From contig CAIYSZ010000061.1 in the NCBI GenBank assembly GCA_903928965.1, positions 1-42,858 of the forward strand: 42,858 nt of DNA, in the 5' to 3' direction. The DNA comes from an uncultured Pseudomonadota bacterium. GTDB taxonomy: Bacteria; Pseudomonadota; Gammaproteobacteria; Methylococcales; Methylomonadaceae. A program made the position numbers and the translations under genes. Each line of letters begins with the position of its first letter. Positions within the stretch are counted from its first letter, which is position 1. The notes below the pieces were generated by a model, which saw only the letters and a list, made by a program, of their open reading frames with translations, did not search any database and was not told where the DNA came from. This document shows positions 27,016-35,888 of the stretch, in pieces.

Positions 27016-29109
27016 ATGTCCGCCAGAAAAATTCTTGTCACCAGTGCATTGCCTTACGCCAACGGTCCGATTCATTTAGGCCATTTGGTGGAGTATATCC
27101 AAACCGATATCTGGGTCAGATTCCAAAAAATGCGCGGCTCCGAATGCTATTACGTGTGCGCGGACGATACTCACGGCACGCCTATCATGTTGCGCGCGGA
27201 GCGGGAGGGGATGAGCCCGGAGCAATTGATCGCGGAGACGTGGACGCAACATACCGCCGATTTTGCGGCCTTCGGCGTCAATTTCGATCATTACCATAGC
27301 ACGCATTCCGAGGAAAACCGGGTGTTGTCTCGGGATATTTATTTACGTTTGCGCGAGGCCGGACATATCAGTAGCCGCAGTATTACTCAGGCTTTTGATC
27401 CGGTTAAACAGATGTTTTTGCCGGACCGTTTCATCAAGGGCGAGTGTCCGAAGTGCGGCGCGGCGGATCAATATGGCGACAATTGCGAGGCGTGCGGCGC
27501 GACGTATTCCCCGACGGATTTGAAGAATCCGGTGTCGGTGTTGTCCGGCGAGCGGCCGATTGAGAAGGATTCGGAGCATTATTTTTTCAAGCTGGGCGAT
27601 TTCGCCGAATTTTTGCGTGAATGGCTGCATGCCGAAGGGCATTTGCAGCCGGAAGTGCGCAATAAAATGTTTGAATGGCTGGACAACGGCTTGCAGGAGT
27701 GGGATATCTCCCGCGACGCGCCGTATTTTGGCTTTGAGATTCCGGACGCGCCGGGCAAGTTTTTTTATGTCTGGCTGGACGCGCCGATTGGCTATATGGC
27801 CAGTTGCCGCGCCTTATGCGACAAGTTGGGTCTGGCGTTCGACGATTTTTGGCGCGAAGGCGGCGATGCGGAGCTGTATCATTTCATAGGCAAGGACATT
27901 ATTTATTTTCATGCGCTGTTTTGGCCGGCGATTTTGCGCGGAGCGGGCTTGCGCACGCCGGACGCGGTTTTTGCGCACGGGTTTTTGACGGTTAACGGCG
28001 AGAAAATGTCTAAATCGCGCGGTACGTTTATCAAGGCGCGCGATTATTTGGATTTTTTGCATCCGGAGTATTTGCGTTATTATTTCGCCGCCAAATTGAG
28101 CGCTGGCGTGGACGATATCGATTTGAATTTTGAGGATTTCACGGCTCGAGTCAACGCGGATTTGGTCGGCAAGGCGGTGAATATCGCTAGCCGCTGCAGC
28201 GGGTTTATTTTGAAGCGGTTTGACGGTTGCTTGGCGGATGTTGGCGCCGAGCCGGAGTTGTTCGGCAAATTCTTGGCGGCTGGCGAAGGTATCGCCAATC
28301 TGTACGAAAGCCGGGAGTTCGGCAAGGCGATGCGGGAAATCATGGCCTTGGCCGATGCGGCCAATCAATATATTGACGAGAAAAAGCCGTGGTTGATCGC
28401 CAAGGAGGAGGGCCGCGAGTCGGAGTTGCAGGCGGTTTGTTCGGTGGGCTTAAATTTGTTTTATCTGTTGATTGCTTATCTGGCGCCGGTGACGCCAAAA
28501 TTGTCGCACGACGCCAGGGAGTTTTTGAACGTGACGGATGATCGATATTGGGGTTGGCCCACCCGCATTGAAGCCTTATTGCGCGCTAATAGCGCTGGCG
28601 AGAGGCGCATAATTGATTCTCCTTTGGTTGGGCATCGGATAAATCCGTTCACACCGTTATTGACTCGGGTAGAGCCGGAGAAGATCCAGGCTTTGATTGA
28701 GGCGTCGAAGGAGAACCTGGAGCCGACCGTCACCGCGCCGGCCGCCTCGGCGGAAAAGCCGGCTTGGCTGGAGCCTATCGCCGAGACGGTGGGCATAGAC
28801 GATTTTGCCAAAATCGATCTGCGGGTGGCGCGTATCGTGCACGCCGAGGCGGTGCCGGGGGCGGAAAAATTGGTGCGGGTGACGGTGGATATCGGTTTGG
28901 AAACGCGTACCATTTTCGCCGGCATCAAAACGGCTTATGCGCCGGAGGATTTGATAGGCCGCTTGACCGTGGCGGTCGCCAATTTGCAGCCGCGTAAAAT
29001 GCGCTTCGGCGTGTCGGAAGGCATGTTGCTGGCGGCGGGACCCGGCGGTCGGGATATCTGGCTGCTGGCGCCGGACCAGGGCGCGGCGCCCGGAATGCGG
29101 ATTCAATAG
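27016..29109 (+). CDS. metG: Methionyl-tRNA synthetase
   Basis: Charges tRNA-Met for initiation and elongation. The 697-residue protein is the long dimeric form: HLGH (residues 20-23) as the HIGH motif, a zinc knuckle [18 protein letters not shown] at about 143-160, KMSKSRGTF at about 330, the anticodon-binding helical domain, and a C-terminal tRNA-binding domain ([24 protein letters not shown]) ending [16 protein letters not shown]. It is divergent from the small gene at 26832, with 183 bp between the starts. No ribosome binding site better than GAATGAGCG was seen. Confidence 0.97.
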   Translation: MSARKILVTSALPYANGPIHLGHLVEYIQTDIWVRFQKMRGSECYYVCADDTHGTPIMLRAEREGMSPEQLIAETWTQHTADFAAFGVNFDHYHSTHSEENRVLSRDIYLRLREAGHISSRSITQAFDPVKQMFLPDRFIKGECPKCGAADQYGDNCEACGATYSPTDLKNPVSVLSGERPIEKDSEHYFFKLGDFAEFLREWLHAEGHLQPEVRNKMFEWLDNGLQEWDISRDAPYFGFEIPDAPGKFFYVWLDAPIGYMASCRALCDKLGLAFDDFWREGGDAELYHFIGKDIIYFHALFWPAILRGAGLRTPDAVFAHGFLTVNGEKMSKSRGTFIKARDYLDFLHPEYLRYYFAAKLSAGVDDIDLNFEDFTARVNADLVGKAVNIASRCSGFILKRFDGCLADVGAEPELFGKFLAAGEGIANLYESREFGKAMREIMALADAANQYIDEKKPWLIAKEEGRESELQAVCSVGLNLFYLLIAYLAPVTPKLSHDAREFLNVTDDRYWGWPTRIEALLRANSAGERRIIDSPLVGHRINPFTPLLTRVEPEKIQALIEASKENLEPTVTAPAASAEKPAWLEPIAETVGIDDFAKIDLRVARIVHAEAVPGAEKLVRVTVDIGLETRTIFAGIKTAYAPEDLIGRLTVAVANLQPRKMRFGVSEGMLLAAGPGGRDIWLLAPDQGAAPGMRIQ

Positions 29110-29273
29110 GTTTGAGCAAAGGTTTTTTTGGCCCAAACAATACAAGTTAGGAATAAGGTAATAAAATTATTCGGGAGAAGAAAGAGGGGCTTTCTGTATG
29201 GGTCACCGGCGTTAGATGGACGGGTTTCCGGGCGCGTTGGCTTGGGATAATTTTTTAGCAAGGCTATATTATT

Positions 29274-30479
29274 TTGACTTATCGCGAATTTTCCGATTAC
29301 ATGTTATTTGGGTGCCGTGGCGCCGTGGTGGCGTCGGGGTGCTTCGCCGCGGTTTCCACGGCGGTGTGCAGCGTTTCCAGCGTGGTATTGTTGCTGACCT
29401 TTCTGTTGTCGGGACGGGTGGCGGCTACCTTGCGGGAGGCGTTTACTCATCCGGTCGGTAAGGCTTTGCTGGTTTTTGTTTTGTGGTTGTTGATTAGCGC
29501 CTTTTACGCGCCAACCGCATGGACTGTCAAGCTGACCGCCTTGCTGAGTTGGCAAAAATTGTTTTTTGTATTCTTGGTGCTGGGTTTATTTGGCGAACCG
29601 TTGTGGAAACGTCGTTTTATTGAATGTTTTACTTGGTTTATGGCCGCGCTGGCGGTGGTTTCGATAGTCTTGTGGGGGCTAGGCGTCAATTATTCCGGCA
29701 ATGGGCCGGGCATCATATTGACCAATTATATAGCGCAAAGCCTGGCTTTCACCGCGGCCTTGTTGTGTTGCATGCATTGGTTGACGCAATCTTGCTCGCG
29801 GCGGCGGTATTGGGTCGTGGCGGCGGCGGCGGTTTTTGTATTTAACATCTTTATCGTCAGTCCGGCGCGTAGCGGTTATATCGCTTTGCCGCCAGCGATG
29901 TTGGTTGCGGGCATGTGTTTTTTCGGCCGGCGGATTTTGCCTAAATTTTTACTGGCGCTGGCGCTGGCGCTGGGTATTGCCGCGATGTCGTCGAACACTT
30001 TGCGGCACCGGGTGGAATTGGGGTTGCATGAGTTGAATAGTTATCAGGCTAGCGAGAATTTGACCTCGGTGGGCTTGCGCATGGTGTTGTATACCAATAG
30101 TTGGGAGTTGATCCAAAAAAGGCCGTGGTTGGGTTATGGCACGTCGTCCTTCGCCAAGGTATTTCATGAGCACGTGGCTGAGAAATATCAGGATTGGCGC
30201 GGAGTCGGCACCACCGATCCGCATAATCAATATTTGTTCGTTTGGTTTGAGAATGGATTGGCGGGCTTAATTTTATTTTTGGGCTATATTGTCGTGGCTT
30301 TTCACGCCGGTTTGCGCCGCCCGCCCTACGGTTATCTTGCCATGGGGCTGTTGGCGAGTTTCTGTGTATCCAGTTTGTTCAGTTCGCATTTTAAAACCTA
30401 TCCGGAGGGTAATTTATTAGCGTTTTTCTTGAGCGCCATGCTCGCCGGCCCGCCGTTGACGTCAAGGCCGTATGATTAG
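29274..30479 (+). CDS. O-antigen ligase/polymerase-like membrane protein
   Basis: 401-residue integral membrane protein with about ten hydrophobic segments. The central part has SPARSGYIALPPAMLV and the large loop has MVLYTNSWELIQKRPWLGYGTSSFAKVFHEH and DPHNQYLFVWFENGLAGLILF, the Wzy_C/WaaL signature including the conserved His of the loop. It probably ligates or polymerises lipid-linked glycan in the periplasm. The start is uncertain: TTG at 29274 has AAGG upstream; ATG at 29301 is the alternative. A repeated ctggcg hexamer codes LALALALG near 29950. The gene overlaps the following GT2 gene by 8 bp. Confidence 0.85.
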   Translation: MTYREFSDYMLFGCRGAVVASGCFAAVSTAVCSVSSVVLLLTFLLSGRVAATLREAFTHPVGKALLVFVLWLLISAFYAPTAWTVKLTALLSWQKLFFVFLVLGLFGEPLWKRRFIECFTWFMAALAVVSIVLWGLGVNYSGNGPGIILTNYIAQSLAFTAALLCCMHWLTQSCSRRRYWVVAAAAVFVFNIFIVSPARSGYIALPPAMLVAGMCFFGRRILPKFLLALALALGIAAMSSNTLRHRVELGLHELNSYQASENLTSVGLRMVLYTNSWELIQKRPWLGYGTSSFAKVFHEHVAEKYQDWRGVGTTDPHNQYLFVWFENGLAGLILFLGYIVVAFHAGLRRPPYGYLAMGLLASFCVSSLFSSHFKTYPEGNLLAFFLSAMLAGPPLTSRPYD

Positions 30480-31224
30480 CGTCATCGTCATCACCAAGGA
30501 TGAAGAACAGCATATCGCGCGCTGTTTGTCGTCCGTGGCATGGGCGGACGAGATTATCGTATTCGATTCCGGCAGCAAGGATAATACGATAGCCATTTGC
30601 CGGCTGTATACCGACCGGGTGTATGAAACGGATTGGCCGGGTTTCGGGCCGCAAAAACAGCGGGCCTTGCTTGAAGCGCAAGGCGATTGGGTGTTGTCGA
30701 TTGACGCCGACGAGTATGTCAGCGCGGAATTGAAGGCGGAAATTTTGGCCGCCATTAGAGACGGCGGCAAGCAAGGTTATTATATGCCGCGTTTATCCAG
30801 TTATTGCGGCCGGCGCATCAAGCACGGCGGTTGGTGGCCGGATTATGTGTTGCGTTTGTTTCGGCGGCTGGACGGTGGCTTTAGCAGCGACGTGGTGCAC
30901 GAAAGAGTCTTGGTAAAAGGCGAGGTGGGGCGTTTGCGGCAGCCTCTGTTGCATGAGGCTTTCATGGACCCGGAAGAGGTGTTGCATAAAATTAATAGTT
31001 ATTCGTCATTGGGGGCGCAACAATTGCATGCGCGAGGAAAGTCGGCTAGTTTGGCGCAAGCGCTGGGCAAAGGTTTTTGGACCTTCTTGCGCACCTATTT
31101 TCTTAAGGGTGCGATTTTGGACGGTGCGGAGGGTTTGATGCTGGCGATTTCCAATGCCGAGGGTAGTTATTATAAGTATCTTAAATTGCGTCAGTTAAAT
31201 AAGAATAAAGATTTGAATGACTGA
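30472..31224 (+). CDS. GT2 glycosyltransferase, WaaE/KdtX-like
   Basis: 250-residue GT2 enzyme, likely acting on LPS core. It begins with ISVIVITKDEEQHIARCL, then AWADEIIVFDSGSKDNT, the metal-binding IDADEYV, and a WWPDYVLRLFRR segment typical of WaaE-like heptosyl-glucosyltransferases. The gene starts inside the end of the ligase gene (overlap 8 bp) and its own stop overlaps the start of the next glycosyltransferase by 8 bp, so the three form a compact operon. The sugar donor cannot be told from the sequence. Confidence 0.85.
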   Translation: MISVIVITKDEEQHIARCLSSVAWADEIIVFDSGSKDNTIAICRLYTDRVYETDWPGFGPQKQRALLEAQGDWVLSIDADEYVSAELKAEILAAIRDGGKQGYYMPRLSSYCGRRIKHGGWWPDYVLRLFRRLDGGFSSDVVHERVLVKGEVGRLRQPLLHEAFMDPEEVLHKINSYSSLGAQQLHARGKSASLAQALGKGFWTFLRTYFLKGAILDGAEGLMLAISNAEGSYYKYLKLRQLNKNKDLND

Positions 31225-32038
31225 GCTGATTTCGGTGGTGTTGACGACTTATAACTGGCCGGAGGCTTTGGCGGCCAGTCTCCGAGCTTTATTGGCGCAA
31301 GAAGACGCCCATTTTGAAATCATTGTCGCCGACGACGGCTCCGACGCCGCCACCGGAGCGCTGGTCGCTGAGTTCGCGGCGCGCTCAAGATTTGCCATCC
31401 GCCACGTTTGGCAAGCCGACCAGGGGTTTCGGGCGGCGACCATCCGTAATAAGGCCGTTGCGCTTAGCCGGGGCGATTATTTGTTGTTTGCGGATGGCGA
31501 TTGCGTGGCTTTGCCAAGCTTTATCGGCCGGCATCGACGGTTGGCCGAAGCGGGGTATTTCGTGCCCGGCAACCGGGTGTTGCTTTCCGAGTCTTTTACC
31601 GCGCGGAAATTGAAGCAAGACGCGCCCTTGCACGCCATGCCGTTTGATTATTGGCTGCGGCAACGTTTACTGGGGAACATCAATCGCCTGACGCCGTTAT
31701 TGAATTTGCCGGACGGGAGCTGGCGTTATGTATGGGCTCGGCGCTGGCGCAAGGCGATGACCTGCAATTTAGGCGTATGGAAGCAGGATTTTTTACGGGT
31801 GAACGGATTCGACGAAGCTTACCAAGGCTGGGGCTTTGAGGATTCGGATTTGGTCATCCGTTTATTGCACGCCGGCGTGCTGCGCAAGGAAGGCCGTTTT
31901 GCCGCGCCGGTGTTGCATTTATGGCACCCGTTGCATGCCCGCGCGGCCGAGACGGAAAATTATCAACGGCTTATGCGGCGCTTAGCCGACGCTGACTGTA
32001 TTAGAAGCCAATTGGGCGTGGAGCAATATTTGAACTAG
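31217..32038 (+). CDS. GT2 glycosyltransferase with galactosyltransferase-type C-terminus
   Basis: 273-residue glycosyltransferase. The N-terminal GT2 motifs are SVVLTTYNWPEAL, VADDGSDAAT, ADQGFRAATIRNKA and the metal-binding LFADGDCV. The C-terminal part has the second-domain pattern NGFDEAYQGWGFEDSDLVIRLLHAG, as in chondroitin-polymerase-like and LPS glycosyltransferases, ending in HLWHP. It is the last gene of the ligase-GT2-GT2 operon, which is followed by a 380-bp gap with a repeat. Confidence 0.87.
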   Translation: MTELISVVLTTYNWPEALAASLRALLAQEDAHFEIIVADDGSDAATGALVAEFAARSRFAIRHVWQADQGFRAATIRNKAVALSRGDYLLFADGDCVALPSFIGRHRRLAEAGYFVPGNRVLLSESFTARKLKQDAPLHAMPFDYWLRQRLLGNINRLTPLLNLPDGSWRYVWARRWRKAMTCNLGVWKQDFLRVNGFDEAYQGWGFEDSDLVIRLLHAGVLRKEGRFAAPVLHLWHPLHARAAETENYQRLMRRLADADCIRSQLGVEQYLN

Positions 32039-32418
32039 CCGGCCCATGCGGTTTTTAACAATTTGGTAGCCCGCGCCAACTCTGCTATATTGATTAAAGG
32101 CTATCAGCTTAAGCCGGGACAAACCTCGACGTCAGCCCGCCACTTTAGGGCTTGACGGCCGGGAACGGTTGGCGGAAGTTTGGACTATGGCGCAAGCAAC
32201 CCGAACGGCTGTTGGTAGCGCCCGGTCTTGGCGGCCGGAGGCGATTGTCGGGGGGCGCCGTGAATACCTCCCTGTAGGCTTGGGGTCGGCATCCATGCCT
32301 CCCACACCCCCGCCAACCGCCTCCGGCCGCTAAGGCCTTAAGTGGTTGGCTGGTGTTGAGGTAAATCCGGACTTAGGCTGGTAGTAGAATTTAGGCCTGA
32401 GCAACCTGGAGCAGAACC
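32039..32418. other. Intergenic gap with compound GC-rich repeat
   Basis: No gene. The gap contains copy B of the 113-bp repeat (32232-32344) and, before it, a partial second left arm, GGCCGGGAACGGTTGG at about 32157-32172, that matches copy A's left arm rather than copy B's. CAGCTTAAG lies about 45 bp further upstream, as in copy A. The promoter of the ABC gene must lie after or within the repeat. Confidence 0.6.
32232..32344. repeat. 113-bp GC-rich palindromic repeat, copy B
   Basis: Aligns end to end with 26452-26564. Left arm CGGCCGGAGGCGATTG (32232-32247) and right arm CAACCGCCTCCGGCCG (32314-32329) pair at 15 of 16 positions. Relative to copy A, three neighbouring positions differ in both arms so that pairing is kept. 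The internal AGGCTTGG hairpin is kept with one mismatch. Confidence 0.85.
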
Positions 32419-34116
32419 TTGCAGAATACTAGAAAATTTTTTTGGCAGTTCGTGCAGTTGAGCGGACCGTTTTGGCTTGCGGCGGACAAAGCGTCGGTGC
32501 GCGGTTTGGCGTTGGCCCTTGGGGTGTTGACGGTGCTGCAAGTTGTGATCTCCGTGTTGATCAACCATTGGAGCGCATACTTGTTCGACGCCCTGGAACA
32601 GCATTCCATGGCGCGGGTTTTGACGCAAACCTTGTTGTTTGGTTTGATTTTTGTAGGCAATATTGCCATTAACTCGCTGCACGTGACGGTGAAGCGGCAG
32701 TTGCAACTGGGTTGGCGCGGCTGGTTGACCGATCAGTTGATCGGGCGTTGGATGCATGACGGCCGGCATTATTTGGTGACGCATTTGGTCGACGAGCCGC
32801 AAGATAATCCGGACGGACGCATCGCCGAGGATATCCGCATCGCTACCGAATACTCCATCGACTTTTTGCATTCTCTGTTTTATTGCTTGTTGCTATTGAT
32901 CAGTTTCACGCAAATTCTGTGGGTGTTGTCCGGTACGCTGACTTTGGATTTTGGTTTTGCCGCCTTGCCGTTTCATGGTTATTTGGTGATGTTGGCGTTT
33001 ATGTACGCGGCGTGTACGATACGCCTAGGCTGGAAAATCGGTCGGCCGTTGACCCAGGCCACCAACCAGCGGCAAGCGAATGAAGCGAATTTTCGTTTCG
33101 CTTTGGTCAAGGCGCGCGAGAATTCCATGGCGATTGCCTTGATTCACGGCGAGCGGCATGAAGCGCCGCATTTCCACCGGGTGTTCGGCGATATCGTCGC
33201 CGCTTGGAACGAGCAAACCAAGGCCTGGGCTAGAATCATGATGCTGAGTTCCGGCAACGCGGTGTTGGGCGTGGCGTTTCCGATTTTGATTTCCGCGCCG
33301 CGCTATGTGATGGGGATCATCAGTCTAGGCATGCTGATGCAGTCGGCGCAGGCGTTTCAGCAGCTGGTGGCCGCTTTGTCCTGGCCGGTGGATAATATGG
33401 GCAAAATGGCGGAGTGGCGGGCCTCGGTGGAACGGGTGCTGGGCTTGAGCAATGCTTTGGAACAACTGGAGCAGCAATTGGCCCGTTCCGACACGCAACG
33501 GGTGCGCATTGAAAAAAATCAGGATTCGGTGCTGCGTTTCAAGGATTTGTGCTTGCAGCGGCTGGACGGTTTGGTGTGCATCCCAGGGTTGAACGTGGAA
33601 ATTTATCCTGGCGATTGGGTGTTGTTGGAAGGCAATGTCTATACCGGGAATAAGTTGTTTAAAGCGATGGCCGGTCTGTGGCCTTGGGGCCGGGGGAGTA
33701 TTGAATTGCCGGACGACGATTTGATGTTTTTCATGCCGCCGCGGCCTTATTTGCCGACCGATAGCTTGCGCGCCTCGGTGTGTTACCCGGCGGAGGGGAC
33801 GGCATTCGGCGATGATGAGTTGGGTTGGGCTTTTGTTTTGGCCGGGGTCGGCGAATTGTTGGAACAATTGGATGTGACGGCGGATTGGGAAAAAAACCTG
33901 GAGCGCGAGGCGCAGCAACGCCTGGGGCTGGCCCGCTTGTTGTTGCATAAACCAAAATGGATCATGATGCAGGAGGCTTTCGCGTCGCTGGACCCGGAAG
34001 CGGAACTGGAGATGATGCATATTATCCGCGCCAAATTGCCGCAAGCTGCGTTGTTGACCATCAGCAAGCAGCCGGCGGTGAAAAAGCTGCATTCGCGCGT
34101 GATTACCTTGGCCTAG
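32419..34116 (+). CDS. SbmA/YddA-type ABC half-transporter with degenerate ATPase domain
   Basis: 565-residue fusion of a membrane domain and an ABC domain, starting at a TTG with GGAG 7 bases upstream. The N-terminal 380 residues match the SbmA/BacA and YddA type (FWQFVQLSGPFW, NPDGRIAEDIRIATEYSIDF, RQANEANFRFALVKARENSMAIALIHGE). In the ABC domain every catalytic motif is altered: Walker A reads GNVYTGNKLF (405-414, Asn at the Lys position), the Q-loop Gln is Pro441, the signature is LEREAQQR (494-501) instead of LSxGEQQR, the Walker B Asp is Gln518 (Glu519 is kept), and the switch His is Lys550. The frame is intact and the fold-supporting residues are kept, so this looks like an evolved non-hydrolysing domain and not a fresh pseudogene. 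Substrate unknown. Confidence 0.85.
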   Translation: MQNTRKFFWQFVQLSGPFWLAADKASVRGLALALGVLTVLQVVISVLINHWSAYLFDALEQHSMARVLTQTLLFGLIFVGNIAINSLHVTVKRQLQLGWRGWLTDQLIGRWMHDGRHYLVTHLVDEPQDNPDGRIAEDIRIATEYSIDFLHSLFYCLLLLISFTQILWVLSGTLTLDFGFAALPFHGYLVMLAFMYAACTIRLGWKIGRPLTQATNQRQANEANFRFALVKARENSMAIALIHGERHEAPHFHRVFGDIVAAWNEQTKAWARIMMLSSGNAVLGVAFPILISAPRYVMGIISLGMLMQSAQAFQQLVAALSWPVDNMGKMAEWRASVERVLGLSNALEQLEQQLARSDTQRVRIEKNQDSVLRFKDLCLQRLDGLVCIPGLNVEIYPGDWVLLEGNVYTGNKLFKAMAGLWPWGRGSIELPDDDLMFFMPPRPYLPTDSLRASVCYPAEGTAFGDDELGWAFVLAGVGELLEQLDVTADWEKNLEREAQQRLGLARLLLHKPKWIMMQEAFASLDPEAELEMMHIIRAKLPQAALLTISKQPAVKKLHSRVITLA

Positions 34117-34135
34117 ACTGATGGGGCCTAGACTG

Positions 34136-35242
34136 ATGGCAACAGAAATAAACCGCTGGCGCGGCGTCAATCTGGGCGGTTGGCTGGTGTTGGAAAAATG
34201 GATGACGCCGAGTTTGTTCCAAGGCCTTAAGGCGGCGGATGAGACCGCCTGGAGCGTGGAGCTGGCTGAAAACGCCGCGCCGCGCCTGCGCGAGCACTGG
34301 AATAGTTTTATCACGCGCGAGGATTTTGTGTGGTTGGCCGCGCGCGGCATCAACGCGGTGCGGATTCCGGTGGGTTATTGGTTGTTCGGGCCGGATTATC
34401 CTTATCATCCGCGTTTTTACGGTTTAAGACATCCTTTTGTCGCCGGCGGCGATGAAATCGTGGCGCGGGCTTTGGATTGGGCGGCGGAATGCGGCTTGGT
34501 CGTGGTTTTGGACTTGCACGCCGCGCCGGGTTGCCAAAACGGGTTTGACAACGGCGGCATGCTGGATGTGTTGGAATGGCATCAGCACCCGGAGTATCTG
34601 AGCTACACCGTCGGCTTTTTAGAGCGTTTGGCGGCGCGTTTCGGCCCGCACCCGGCTTTATGCGCCATAGAGGCGCTGAACGAGCCGCATTGGCTGATAG
34701 ATACCGAGTATTTGATCAACTTTACCAGGGCGGCGTACTGGGCTATCCGCGCCCATTGTCCGCCGGACCGGGTGACGGTGATGTTTCATAACGCCTTTCG
34801 GCCGCATACCGCCTACGCGCCGCTGCTGGACGACCCTAACTTGGAAAATTTATGCCTGGATATCCATCGTTACCAATGTTTTAGTGAAGTCGAGCGCGAG
34901 CAAAGCATTTTTCAGCATTTGCTGCAAGCCGCCGTGCAGCGCAGCCAAGAGGCGGACGCTTTGTTGGCGCGGGTGCGGCAAGCGGTGGTGGTTGGCGAAT
35001 GGAGCTTGGGGCTGGATGAAAAATTTATCGTCAATTGGCGCGGGCAAGGTTTGCTGCGGCCTGAATCCAGCATGGACGCTTGGCGGCAAGATTTGGCCTA
35101 CCGGGCCTACGCTGACGCGCAGTTGTTGAGTTTTGAAAAGTTTAGCGGTTGGTTTTTTTGGAGTTACAAGACCGAGACCGCGCCGCAATGGAGTTTTCGC
35201 GATGCCGTGGAGCGTGGTTGGTTGCCGGCTAGGTTTTGTTGA
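34136..35242 (+). CDS. Glycoside hydrolase family 5, exo-beta-1,3-glucanase-like
   Basis: 368-residue GH5 protein. RGVNLGGWLVLEKWMTPSLF at the start, GINAVRIPVGYW, DLHAAPGCQNGFDNGG, the acid/base Glu183 in ALNEPH and the nucleophile Glu288 in VGEWSLG match the Exg1-like group (GH5_9), best known from yeasts. There is no signal peptide, so it may act in the cytoplasm. The ATG at 34136 is preferred because MATEINRWRG leads straight into the domain; an ATG at 34121 lies in a 15-bp tandem duplication. It follows the ABC gene with almost no spacer and no clear ribosome binding site, suggesting coupled translation. Confidence 0.87.
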   Translation: MATEINRWRGVNLGGWLVLEKWMTPSLFQGLKAADETAWSVELAENAAPRLREHWNSFITREDFVWLAARGINAVRIPVGYWLFGPDYPYHPRFYGLRHPFVAGGDEIVARALDWAAECGLVVVLDLHAAPGCQNGFDNGGMLDVLEWHQHPEYLSYTVGFLERLAARFGPHPALCAIEALNEPHWLIDTEYLINFTRAAYWAIRAHCPPDRVTVMFHNAFRPHTAYAPLLDDPNLENLCLDIHRYQCFSEVEREQSIFQHLLQAAVQRSQEADALLARVRQAVVVGEWSLGLDEKFIVNWRGQGLLRPESSMDAWRQDLAYRAYADAQLLSFEKFSGWFFWSYKTETAPQWSFRDAVERGWLPARFC

Positions 35243-35365
35243 GCATGTTCCGTTCTCATTGTCCTTATTGACAATCATTCTTTCAGGGTTTATGGTAGTG
35301 ATTAGCGATATATTTTTTAAATCATATCGAGAAGCCTTACCGATATCCGTTTGCAGGAGGAAAGC

Positions 35366-35764
35366 ATGCAAGTTGATCTTAAGCCGCTGGATGAAGCAGT
35401 CATTGAAGAATTGGTGCGGGTGTTTTACCAGCGGGCGGCCAATGATCCCAGGCTGAAGAGCATCTTCGACCATGTTATTCACGATTGGGACGCGCATCAC
35501 CAAGTCGTACAGGATTTTTGGTCGCGGGCGTTGTTGGATACCGAGCGTTATAAGGGTCACCCTTATCCGTTGCACGCTAGGCTGCCGTTGCAGTTGGAGC
35601 ATTTTGACGTGTGGTTGGAGCATTTTCGCCTTACCGCCAGCGAGGTGTTGCCGGAGCAAGCCGCCGCGCGGGCGATAGCCCGCGCCGAACATATGGCGGA
35701 AAGCTTTAAAACCGGGATGTTTTTTGATTACCAGCCGCGATCGGGCAGCCAACCGTTGGTTTGA
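35366..35764 (+). CDS. Group III truncated hemoglobin
   Basis: 132-residue globin. The start at 35366 has a near-perfect AGGAGG 6 bases upstream. The features of the group III (TrHb3) family are FYQRAANDPRLKSIFD, FWSRALLDTERYKGHPYPLHARLPL with the proximal haem His70, and W in DVWLEHF. Roles in oxygen or NO/peroxide handling are suggested for this group, but no function is proven. It is 123 bp after the GH5 gene and may share its transcript. Confidence 0.9.
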   Translation: MQVDLKPLDEAVIEELVRVFYQRAANDPRLKSIFDHVIHDWDAHHQVVQDFWSRALLDTERYKGHPYPLHARLPLQLEHFDVWLEHFRLTASEVLPEQAAARAIARAEHMAESFKTGMFFDYQPRSGSQPLV

Positions 35765-35835
35765 TAAGTTGGCGTGATATAAGGTCGGCCGCCGCGGCTT
35801 CCGCTGATCTTTTAGAATGATAAATGACTAAAAGC

Positions 35836-35860
35836 GATGCGCCGCAATGTTCGGCGCATC
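35836..35860 (-). terminator. Hairpin terminator between convergent genes
   Basis: Perfect 9-bp stem GATGCGCCG (35836-35844) with CGGCGCATC (35852-35860) and a 7-base loop. On the minus strand it is followed by CTTTTAG, so it most likely ends the lipoprotein transcript; on the + strand the CTTTCC tail is weak. Confidence 0.6.
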
Positions 35861-35888
35861 CTTTCCGGCATGAAGAAGACGAGAGGCC

